20,908 bases of DNA from Ignavibacteriota bacterium. Lineage in GTDB: Bacteria > Bacteroidota > UBA10030 > JAHEZR01. The notes under the pieces are model-generated. The model ran no database searches, was not told the origin of the DNA, and saw only the letters and a program-made list of their open reading frames with translations. The stretch covers positions 1-20,908 of the forward strand of contig JAHEZR010000014.1 of assembly GCA_023251005.1 (NCBI GenBank), in the 5' to 3' direction. Positions 13,642 through 20,908 of the stretch are shown here, one piece after another; position 1 is the stretch's first letter; every line of letters begins with the position of its first letter. The position numbers and the translations under genes are program-made.

Positions 13642-15438
13642 ATGAAGTTCATTCGTCTCACGCTTTTCATGCTCACGAGCTTCTCATTTGTGTGTCCAGA
13701 CACTTCCATCCCCCAATCAATTCATGCTGGAGAGAGCCCGGGTCCGAGATTACCCAAGAGAGAAGTACGCGCCGCCTGGGTCGTGACCGTGCGAGGGGCA
13801 AACTGGCCGAAGTCATTCGATCCTGAAGAGCAGAGGCGCGCACTCGTTTCAATTTTTCAGACAATGAAAAATGCGAACCTCAATACGGTTGTTCTTCAAG
13901 TTCGTGCTCGAGGCGATCTTCTGTACCCTTCACAGTATGAACCGTGGGCACAGTGCCTCACGGGTACACTCGGGGGCACTCCACCTTTTGACCCACTTCG
14001 CTTTGCAATCGGGGAAGCTCACAGAGCAGGATTGGAACTCCACGCATGGTGGAATGTTGTCAAAGTCGCTGATGGACCTGATCGGCCGCCGTCCACAGTT
14101 CCGCCTCATGTTGTGAATGCGCACCGTGATTGGGTGCGGCTGTGGGTGAACCGGGACCGCAATGGGAAGACGACGAGCACGGAATGGTGGCTCGACATGG
14201 GAATCCCGGAAGTCCGTGCATACCTTGTCGGCGTTGTGATGGAGATGGTTCGAAATTACGAGCTCGACGGTGTCCATTTTGACTATCTTCGCTACCCGGG
14301 TCCTGAATTCGACGATGAAAAAACCTACGCTCGCTATGGGACTGGGCTGCCAAAGGATGAGTGGCGTCGGGAGAACATCAACAAATTCGTACGAGCAATC
14401 TACGATAGTATCATAGCCATCAAGCCAATGGTGAAAGTTGGCTCGGCACCTATCGGCATTTACAAAAATCTGCCGGGCGCAGAAGGCTGGCAGGCTTACG
14501 TCGAACTCTATCAAGATGCGCGGCGATGGCTGGCGGATGGAAAACAGGACTACGTCATGCCACAGCTCTATTGGAACCTCCAGGGAAACCCAAAGTTCAA
14601 TGTTCTTGTTCATGACTGGCAAGCAAATTCTTATGGCCGACACGTTTACGCCGGTGTCGGCGCTTACAAGCCGGTTGTCCTCGGTGAAATCCCCGCCCTC
14701 ATCGATTCAACGCGTGCAGCTGGGGCTCTCGGAAACTGTTTCTTCACGTATGATGATATCAGCAAGGTACAAGTCTTCGCTGATCGATATCGTTCCATCG
14801 CACTCATTCCTCCAATGCTTTGGAAGGATAGCATTCCGCCAAATCCACCTTCAAACCTCATGGCGGCAGAGGAAGACGGTGGACACTACCTTCTGCGCTG
14901 GGTACCCCCAACTGCCGCAGTAGATGGAGATAGTGCAAAGCGATTCGTCATATACCGATATCTTGGCAGAGGAGTTCGAATTGATGATCCATCGAATTTC
15001 ATCACGATCCTGCAAGCGAATCAGTCAACGTACCGCGACGAAATAAAGAGGCCGTCGTCAGTTCAATACCGTTATGTTGTCACCGCTATGGACAAAGGAA
15101 ATGTGGAGAGTCTACCTTCGAACGAAACAACGGTGATGGTGGCTGAGCTTGTTACTCTTTCCCTTCCATTCCAGCCGACGCACTTGCTTGCACAAAACAT
15201 TCCTAATCCGTTTTCCCAATTCAGCTTTATCGCATATGAATTGAAGGAACGAGCGAAAGTTGAATTAAAAGTTTTCGATGCTGGAGGAAAAGAGGTCTCC
15301 ACTCTTGTAAGAGATGTCCAGGACGCTGGCCGCTACGTTGTGACACTCGATGGAGATAAGTTTGCAGAGGGGCGCTACACTTACACTCTCGCTGCAAACG
15401 GGTTCACTGCTACGAAGTCCATGGAAGTCTCGAAATAG
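13642..15438 (+). CDS. Secreted GHL10-family glycoside hydrolase with FnIII and type IX secretion sorting domain
   Basis: About 598 residues from the ATG at 13642, which is directly followed by a signal peptide (KFIRLTLFMLTSFSFVC). A GTG at 13603 overlapping the aroB stop is in frame but adds 13 residues that would precede the signal peptide, so it is less likely. The catalytic domain (about 39-385) begins REVRAAWVVTVRGANWP and contains LDGVHFDYLRYPG (about 208-220), the conserved acidic motif of GHL10 (DUF187) enzymes. E. coli DigH of this group cuts peptidoglycan glycan strands that lack stem peptides. A fibronectin type III domain follows (about 400-505), then a C-terminal sorting domain from IPNPFSQF to the end (KSMEVSK) of the type that directs export and surface attachment by T9SS. 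A cell-surface or secreted carbohydrase is inferred; the substrate is unknown. Confidence 0.92.
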   Translation: MKFIRLTLFMLTSFSFVCPDTSIPQSIHAGESPGPRLPKREVRAAWVVTVRGANWPKSFDPEEQRRALVSIFQTMKNANLNTVVLQVRARGDLLYPSQYEPWAQCLTGTLGGTPPFDPLRFAIGEAHRAGLELHAWWNVVKVADGPDRPPSTVPPHVVNAHRDWVRLWVNRDRNGKTTSTEWWLDMGIPEVRAYLVGVVMEMVRNYELDGVHFDYLRYPGPEFDDEKTYARYGTGLPKDEWRRENINKFVRAIYDSIIAIKPMVKVGSAPIGIYKNLPGAEGWQAYVELYQDARRWLADGKQDYVMPQLYWNLQGNPKFNVLVHDWQANSYGRHVYAGVGAYKPVVLGEIPALIDSTRAAGALGNCFFTYDDISKVQVFADRYRSIALIPPMLWKDSIPPNPPSNLMAAEEDGGHYLLRWVPPTAAVDGDSAKRFVIYRYLGRGVRIDDPSNFITILQANQSTYRDEIKRPSSVQYRYVVTAMDKGNVESLPSNETTVMVAELVTLSLPFQPTHLLAQNIPNPFSQFSFIAYELKERAKVELKVFDAGGKEVSTLVRDVQDAGRYVVTLDGDKFAEGRYTYTLAANGFTATKSMEVSK

Positions 15439-15518
15439 CTTCTCCATCTCAATCCCCCTCACCTTGCTTCTGACGCTTAGAATCTCTATCTTTTGAAGGA
15501 ATTACAACTCGTGGGATC

Positions 15519-16517
15519 ATGGTAAATTTCACTGAAAGGCGACTGAAAGAGCTCTTTGACAACTTCAAAGGAAGACGCGTCGCCGTCGTCGGTGATTTGA
15601 TGCTCGATCGTTATTTCTGGGGATCGGTGGCGAGGATCTCGCCCGAAGCACCGGTTCCAGTTGTGGAGGTCGAGTCTGAATCTGCACGGCTCGGGGGTGC
15701 AGCAAACGTTGCTCACAATATCAAATCACTAGGGGCGGAGCCAATCTTGATAGGTGTTGTCGGTAAAGATAATAGTGGCGACCTTCTTCGAGATCTACTG
15801 ATTGAGAATAAATTTAGCACGTCGGGTTTGATTGTAGATGAAACACGTCCGACAACGGTCAAAACGAGAGTGATTGCACACAACCAACATGTTGTCCGGA
15901 TAGACCGCGAAACGAAGACAGAGATTTCCTATACGCTTCAGCACAGAGCACTCGACGTGCTCCGTCAGAACATCCATAGTCTTGATGCAATCATCATCGA
16001 GGATTATGACAAGGGAGTCATCGTAAAGAGTTTGATCAAACAAATCGTCGATCTCGCGAATGAGTCTAAGAAGATTGTTACTGCAGACCCAAAATTTAAC
16101 AATTTCTTCGAGTACCGAGGCGTCACCGTGTTCAAGCCGAACCGCAAAGAGGTCGAAGAGGTGATGGGCATTAGGCTCCTCGATGAGGGAACGGTTTCGG
16201 AGGTGGGCAAGGCTCTCTTGGAGCGGCTTCAGGCGAAAAACGTTCTCCTTACCCGGGGAGAGAAAGGGATAACCCTTTTTGAGGGGGATGGAACGGTCAC
16301 GCATGTCGCCACTAAGGCGAGAAGGGTTGCAGACGTTTCCGGTGCGGGCGATACAGTCATTTCAACTTTGACTGTTGCTCTTGCCAGTGGCGCGAGCACA
16401 CGTGAAGCCGCAGCCCTTGCGAATTACGCCGGCGGCGTTGTCTGTGAAGAGGTAGGAATTATGCCGATCAATCGAGAAGCCCTCTTCTCCGCCGTAATGA
16501 TGGACTCTGTGGCGTAG
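15519..16517 (+). CDS. hldA: D-glycero-beta-D-manno-heptose-7-phosphate kinase
   Basis: A 332-residue PfkB-family sugar kinase of the RfaE domain I type. It phosphorylates heptose 7-phosphate at C1 in the route to ADP-heptose for the LPS inner core. The start MVNFTERRLKELFDNFKGRRVAVVGD, then LMLDRYFWGSVARISPEAPVPV, is typical of HldE/HldA. GGAANVAHN (59-67) binds sugar, and DVSGAGDTV (272-280) is the PfkB signature with catalytic Asp278. It is a stand-alone kinase: the adenylyltransferase that is fused to it in E. coli HldE is the next gene, 9 bases on. GAAGGA lies 18 bases upstream of the ATG, rather far. No closer in-frame start is usable. Confidence 0.95.
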   Translation: MVNFTERRLKELFDNFKGRRVAVVGDLMLDRYFWGSVARISPEAPVPVVEVESESARLGGAANVAHNIKSLGAEPILIGVVGKDNSGDLLRDLLIENKFSTSGLIVDETRPTTVKTRVIAHNQHVVRIDRETKTEISYTLQHRALDVLRQNIHSLDAIIIEDYDKGVIVKSLIKQIVDLANESKKIVTADPKFNNFFEYRGVTVFKPNRKEVEEVMGIRLLDEGTVSEVGKALLERLQAKNVLLTRGEKGITLFEGDGTVTHVATKARRVADVSGAGDTVISTLTVALASGASTREAAALANYAGGVVCEEVGIMPINREALFSAVMMDSVA

Positions 16518-16526
16518 AGAACTTCC

Positions 16527-17012
16527 ATGGGACGTGTTGTGAACCTGAAAGATCTGGTTTCTGTTCGAAACTCTCTGCGCTCTCAAGGCAAGCGGGTTGT
16601 ATTTACAAACGGCTGTTTTGATGTTCTCCACCGCGGCCACGTGGAGTTTCTCAATCTGGCAAAGGGATGCGGAGATATCTTAATGGTTGGCCTGAATAGC
16701 GACGACTCCGTGCGGCGGATCAAGGGAAAGAATCGTCCGATTGTTCCCGAAGAGGATCGGGCATTCATTCTGTCGAACCTTACAGCAGTTGACTACGTAG
16801 CAGTCTTTGAAGAGGACACCCCTCTTGAAACAATCACCGCCCTCTTGCCAGATGTTTTGGTGAAAGGTGCGGACTGGAATCTTGACGAAGTCGTTGGGAG
16901 GGAGGTCGTCGAGCGTAATGGAGGGTCGGTGAAGACCATCCCTCTTGTCCCCAATCGATCAACCAGCGACATCGTGAAGAGAATTGTGCAGGATTTCAGC
17001 GGCAGCGGATAA
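16527..17012 (+). CDS. hldC: D-glycero-beta-D-manno-heptose 1-phosphate adenylyltransferase
   Basis: A 161-residue cytidylyltransferase-fold enzyme (RfaE domain II) that joins heptose 1-phosphate and ATP into ADP-heptose. FTNGCFDVLHRGHVEFL (26-42) contains the HxGH nucleotide-binding motif HRGH. VGLNSDDSVRRIKG and RSTSDIVKRI complete the family pattern. Length matches stand-alone HldC/RfaE2. It forms a two-gene unit with hldA. The phosphatase GmhB and isomerase GmhA needed for the full route are not in this window. Confidence 0.95.
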   Translation: MGRVVNLKDLVSVRNSLRSQGKRVVFTNGCFDVLHRGHVEFLNLAKGCGDILMVGLNSDDSVRRIKGKNRPIVPEEDRAFILSNLTAVDYVAVFEEDTPLETITALLPDVLVKGADWNLDEVVGREVVERNGGSVKTIPLVPNRSTSDIVKRIVQDFSGSG

Positions 17013-17017
17013 TCCGC
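17005..17017. repeat. Short palindrome over the hldC stop codon
   Basis: GCGGAT (17005-17010) and ATCCGC (17012-17017) are exact complements around one base, which includes the TAA stop. As RNA it could form a 5-bp stem followed by AGTTTTCCCCTTTT, a very weak terminator or attenuator between hldC and the TamB-like gene. Confidence 0.3.
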
Positions 17018-17045
17018 AGTTTTCCCCTTTTGGAACGAGGAGCCT

Positions 17046-20000
17046 GTGAACAAGGGTTGGAAAATAGTTCTGATCGGTGGGTTGGGTCTTCTCCTCCTCG
17101 CCCTTCTCTCTGTCGGCTTCACTCAAACAAAAATCTTTCGCGACTGGCTGCGCGGGTACGTTCTTTCAACAGTTCACAAGAACACCAACGCACAGCTTTC
17201 CCTTGGTGACTTCTCTGGCAGCCTCTTCACTGGATTGACGATCACCGGCGTTTCACTGAGTCTGCAGGGAGAAGAACTTTTCACTGCAGATCTCGTCGAG
17301 CTCCGGTACAACCCGCTTGAACTTCTTCAAAGACACATCGCCCTTGGAAAGCTCGTCCTCTCGCACCCAAAGTTCGCTCTAACACGCTCACGGGATAGAA
17401 CGTGGAATTTTGAGCATCTTCCAAAACAACCGCCGGATTCGACAAGGTGGTCTGCCGCATATCCGTGGGCGATTGAACTAAAGTCACTCGAGATTACCGG
17501 CGGGGAGTTTTCTCTCTTTGATTCATCAAGCACGGTCGTTCCTGAAGGACAAGCCTCAGCTTCTATGCCGGCGAGGAATCCTTATGGACAAGTTGTTGCG
17601 CGGGATATCAAGTTGAAAATTTCTGCTGCAATTTCCGCTGATAAGCTCGAGCTCGCGATTGATCAACTGAGCTTTGAGTCTCCAACCTTTAGAACGCGCG
17701 TAAACAATTTCTCGACAAATTTTGAATACTCAAGACAGAGTTTCAATCTGAAAAAGTTTTCTCTCCACACTACTGGCTCTGCACTGACAGCAAACGCAGA
17801 AGTCCAGTTTCCGGGGGTTGCGAGATCTGCTCAGGGTCCGGCTTCCAGTAAAGGTCGAGCTCGCCTCACTGTTGACGCCCCCAAACTGAATTTGAATGAA
17901 CTTCAGAATTTCCTCCCTGGTTCGCTGTTGTTGGATGGAGATATCAGTTTGAGTGCCGTCATCAGTGGGACACCCGCGGAACTTCGCCTCGAAAAGTTCG
18001 ATCTGAAAACTGCGCAGTCGGAACTGAAAGTCGCTGGGCAGATTCACGAGCTTTTCGATCCGAAAAATCGGACACTCGACCTTGCAATCACCGCAGCCTC
18101 GATTGACCTCTCTGAGATCTCCACCTGTTTCCCGTCGCTCGATCTCCCTGACATGAGTCATCTGAGAAAAGTTAACCTCAAAGGATATTTCAAAGGAGTT
18201 ATTGAGAATTTCGACGCTCAATTGCGGGCTGACCTTCAAGGAGTCGGGGAATTGGAAGCCGTCGGCCATGTTGACCTGGGAGCACCAAGTCCGCAGTATC
18301 GTGGGAAATTTTCAACACGTGGGCTCAATCTCGCTGCTCTTCTTGACAACGAGCAAGTCAAGAGCAGGTTGAACAGCGCTGGCGAGCTAAGCGGCAAGGG
18401 TGCGAATCTGGATGATCTCGACCTCACGGTATCCCTGGCCATCGATTCATCAGAAATCTCGAACATTCAATTGGGAAAGTCGCAGCTGTCGATTAATGCA
18501 AGAGATAGAAATCTTCGCGGCGACGTCTCAATCCAGTCGGACGCCTCGATGCTGCATGTCCAGGGTACGGTTGATCTCCAGAATCGGACAGAGTCTGCAT
18601 ACGACCTCCGAGGAGAGTTCACATCACTTGATCTTGCAAAAATCCTTCAGGACAGAGATTATCGAAGTGACCTTAACGGAAGGTTCACGATGCAAGGATC
18701 TGGAGATGATCTGGATCGTGCCAGCGGAAGCTTTACTCTGAACTTCACAGAATCAGCTTTTCGTGACCATCGGTTTCAAGGTCCAGGAGTCGGGATTAGC
18801 CTCGATCAGCATAGGCATGACAAAAAAACCGTACAGGTAGATTCTCCTTTACTCAATGCGCGGGTGGAGGGTGATTTTCACCTGAAGCCCTTTTTATCGC
18901 TGGTAAAGTTCCAGGTTGGAAACATCGTTCGTTCAATCAAAGAACGCCTCCCCTTCATCGACACGACTCGTGTGCCATCGTTAGCAGCAGGAACGAAAGT
19001 CCAGCCCCCTGTTTCACTAAGGGCGAGTTCATTTACAAAAGAGTACTTGAACTTCAAATATAGTGTCGAGGTGAAGAACCTAACACCGCTCGCGGTTTTC
19101 GTCGGTGAGGAAGACTTCAATGCAAAAGGGAGTATCACCGGATTTGTCGTCGGGAACTCGGATGATCTTCTCCTCGGGGCGACAGCCGCCGTGGACAACT
19201 TTTTCTATCGAGGAAAAGAGAATAAGATTTTAGTCTCAAAAGGGAGGGTCAATCTCCAAGTCGACCACCTCAAGCAAGAGAACGTCCTCGATGCAATGGA
19301 AAACAAAATCGATGTTGGAGCCTCAACGTGGATTCTTAATGGCCTTCGCGTAAACAATCTCCTTGCTTCAGTGGATTATCTCCGCGGCCGCGGATCTTTC
19401 GAGGTCAAGGGTTTCGTTGATTCCACACTTGCAGTCGAAACGAACGGGACGGTTGCTGTCGAACGGGACGGATACATTTGGAATCTCGACAATTTGACTC
19501 TTGATTACAGAGGTTACATCTGGAGTAATACTGCGCCGATCATTGCAACGATTGATACGACCGGTCTAATGTTGAAAAACACCGAAATGGTTCATCGCGA
19601 AGAGCGTCTGCGCGTTTCGGGGGGCATTCTGCCAAATCGTGACCTTGCGTTAGGAATTAAGCTCCTGAATTTTCAGCTTCCCAACCTTCGTTATTTCCTT
19701 TCTGGCGAAGATGAAAAGAAATTGAGCGGGTCACTTTCTGCCGATGCTACTCTTAGCGGTCGTCTTAGTGATCCAAGCTTCGAGATCACCTCAAGCTCGA
19801 AGGATTTAAAGTACGCAGCGATTCCATTCGGGACTTTCCAGGCTGAAGTAAGATACAGTCAGCGGAAGGCTTCGGCGAGAATTGAGCTCAGCTCACCCGC
19901 TTCGACTCAGACAAAACTGCCCGATCTCCTTGTTACCGGTTCTGTGCCGATTGATCTTGCGTTCACCCATGTTGATAATCGATTCCCAGACGGAACTCTC

Positions 20001-20908
20001 GATCTACAAGTCCAGGCGAATGGTTTCCGGCTCGATCTCCTCGATCCGTTCGTCCCAGTTTTTGATGAGCTTAAGGGGCGTCTCTCGGCTGATGTTCACT
20101 TTGGCGGATCGACGATGAAACCCATGTTATCGGGATCAATGCGAGTCGAGGATGGAGAGTTTGTCTTCGCACCGAATGGGCTAAAGTACTACGTCTCCGG
20201 TACGCTTGAGCCACGGGACGATAAAGTTATCATTTCGAAATTGAGTGTCCGGAATGACCCGAAAGACGAGGAGGCCAAAGGACTTACCGTTGCGGGTGAG
20301 TTTACGGTAAGCGAGTTCTCTATCGGCTCATTTGATTTTACAACGCGGGGACAGCTTCTCATCCTCAAAGAAACTGCACGAAAAAGTACTACGTCGCCTT
20401 ATGGTAATCTCCTGATCGGCATTGGAGGTGACGATATTCGATACCATGGATCGCTCGACCGATCGTGGATCACGGGCTCAGTCCTGGTCAAAACGATGTC
20501 GATCACTTTTCCCCCTGTAGCGCTGCTTTCGGCAGCCAGGTCATCGAAAACCTTTTCGTACGTAGTCGTTGACGACACGTCCAAGCCAATCGAGCATCGC
20601 GAGGTCGAGGATAGCTTGACGAGTGATCTGTTCCCAATGACGAACAATGGAGGGAAGAAGGAGATAGCCCTGCATCACTCACCGGGCACCTTTGAAAAAC
20701 TTCTTTCGGGGATGAGAGCCGATGTCTCTATTGAAACGCAGGGACCTACAGAGCTGAGGATGATTTTCACGTACTCAACAGGTGAAGAGCTTTTCTCGGA
20801 GCTTCGCGGAAAACTCTTCTTAGTCAAAGATGACTTCGGCACTCACCTCACCGGTGATGTGGAGGTTGCTCAGCGCTCCTACTACTACTTCTACAAGCGT
20901 TTCGACGC
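17046..20908 (+). CDS. TamB/AsmA-like translocation and assembly protein (3' end beyond window)
   Basis: An open frame of 1,287 codons from a GTG at 17046 to the window edge with no internal stop. GAGGAG lies 3 bases before the GTG. The N terminus has one membrane anchor (KIVLIGGLGLLLLALLSVGF, about 5-24). The rest is a long run of beta-strand repeats, beginning LGDFSGSLFTGLTITGVSL as in AsmA-like proteins (LSGSL..GL.I..v.l). The C-terminal part from about residue 1010 (LSADVHFGGSTMKPMLSG, then MRVEDGEF) is the TamB (DUF490) domain, ending near QRSYYYFYKRFD. TamB-type proteins span the periplasm as a hydrophobic groove and move phospholipid, or with TamA help insert outer-membrane proteins. 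Family lengths of 1,200-1,600 suggest only a small part is missing. No tamA or BamA-like gene is in view. Confidence 0.92.
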   Translation, partial: MNKGWKIVLIGGLGLLLLALLSVGFTQTKIFRDWLRGYVLSTVHKNTNAQLSLGDFSGSLFTGLTITGVSLSLQGEELFTADLVELRYNPLELLQRHIALGKLVLSHPKFALTRSRDRTWNFEHLPKQPPDSTRWSAAYPWAIELKSLEITGGEFSLFDSSSTVVPEGQASASMPARNPYGQVVARDIKLKISAAISADKLELAIDQLSFESPTFRTRVNNFSTNFEYSRQSFNLKKFSLHTTGSALTANAEVQFPGVARSAQGPASSKGRARLTVDAPKLNLNELQNFLPGSLLLDGDISLSAVISGTPAELRLEKFDLKTAQSELKVAGQIHELFDPKNRTLDLAITAASIDLSEISTCFPSLDLPDMSHLRKVNLKGYFKGVIENFDAQLRADLQGVGELEAVGHVDLGAPSPQYRGKFSTRGLNLAALLDNEQVKSRLNSAGELSGKGANLDDLDLTVSLAIDSSEISNIQLGKSQLSINARDRNLRGDVSIQSDASMLHVQGTVDLQNRTESAYDLRGEFTSLDLAKILQDRDYRSDLNGRFTMQGSGDDLDRASGSFTLNFTESAFRDHRFQGPGVGISLDQHRHDKKTVQVDSPLLNARVEGDFHLKPFLSLVKFQVGNIVRSIKERLPFIDTTRVPSLAAGTKVQPPVSLRASSFTKEYLNFKYSVEVKNLTPLAVFVGEEDFNAKGSITGFVVGNSDDLLLGATAAVDNFFYRGKENKILVSKGRVNLQVDHLKQENVLDAMENKIDVGASTWILNGLRVNNLLASVDYLRGRGSFEVKGFVDSTLAVETNGTVAVERDGYIWNLDNLTLDYRGYIWSNTAPIIATIDTTGLMLKNTEMVHREERLRVSGGILPNRDLALGIKLLNFQLPNLRYFLSGEDEKKLSGSLSADATLSGRLSDPSFEITSSSKDLKYAAIPFGTFQAEVRYSQRKASARIELSSPASTQTKLPDLLVTGSVPIDLAFTHVDNRFPDGTLDLQVQANGFRLDLLDPFVPVFDELKGRLSADVHFGGSTMKPMLSGSMRVEDGEFVFAPNGLKYYVSGTLEPRDDKVIISKLSVRNDPKDEEAKGLTVAGEFTVSEFSIGSFDFTTRGQLLILKETARKSTTSPYGNLLIGIGGDDIRYHGSLDRSWITGSVLVKTMSITFPPVALLSAARSSKTFSYVVVDDTSKPIEHREVEDSLTSDLFPMTNNGGKKEIALHHSPGTFEKLLSGMRADVSIETQGPTELRMIFTYSTGEELFSELRGKLFLVKDDFGTHLTGDVEVAQRSYYYFYKRFD

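Noticed and set aside
13930..14643. A 237-codon frame on the minus strand opposite the GHL10 gene
   Set aside because: Fully inside a gene with clear domain support, and its translation resembles no protein family.
15464..15492. Possible promoter TTGCTT-17-TATCTT before hldA
   Set aside because: Both boxes match poorly, and the start would fall on the candidate ribosome site, leaving almost no leader.
1..20908. Search for CRISPR repeats, tRNA/rRNA genes, transposases, phage genes, toxin-antitoxin or defence cassettes
   Set aside because: None seen by reading both strands; gene content is housekeeping and envelope functions with uniform composition.

Overview
The window reads as chromosome of a Gram-negative bacterium from the FCB group (Bacteroidota/Chlorobi side), most likely a non-Bacteroidia lineage such as Ignavibacteria or a relative. 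A secreted glycosidase carries a type IX secretion C-terminal sorting domain with an NPF-type start. LPS heptose genes, an outer-membrane barrel protein and a TamB-like protein show an outer membrane. secD and secF are separate genes, as in Chlorobi-type genomes, not the single SecDF fusion common in Bacteroidia. The best promoters look like ordinary -35/-10 boxes, and several genes have Shine-Dalgarno sequences. The lineage is an inference from these traits.

The layout is two gene runs diverging from a short promoter region near 8858-9044. The minus-strand run reads leftward: secD, secF and a small STAS-domain protein, closed by a rho-independent terminator at 5590-5621. Then come purA and an orphan sensor histidine kinase, with a dense set of inverted repeats upstream of purA. 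Further left are an HGSNAT/NagX-like membrane acyltransferase, a beta-CASP metallo-beta-lactamase-fold nuclease, and the start of an NAD-dependent epimerase cut by the window edge.

The plus-strand run reads rightward: a membrane-anchored multi-parvulin foldase (PpiD/SurA type), a small outer-membrane barrel protein, aroK and aroB, a GHL10-FnIII-T9SS glycosidase, the split heptose genes hldA (rfaE1) and hldC (rfaE2), and a very long TamB-like gene still open at the window end.

The theme is the cell envelope: export across the inner membrane (SecDF), periplasmic folding (parvulin), outer-membrane proteins and lipid or protein traffic (barrel, TamB), LPS core precursor synthesis (HldA/HldC) and a secreted carbohydrate-active enzyme. 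Housekeeping genes for purine (purA) and shikimate (aroK, aroB) synthesis are mixed in. Coding density is high. No gap exceeds about 190 bases, and I see no tRNA, rRNA, CRISPR array, insertion sequence or phage gene. I found no clearly new multi-gene system. The most promising unexplained signals are regulatory: the purA upstream region and the secD/ppiD divergent promoter pair.
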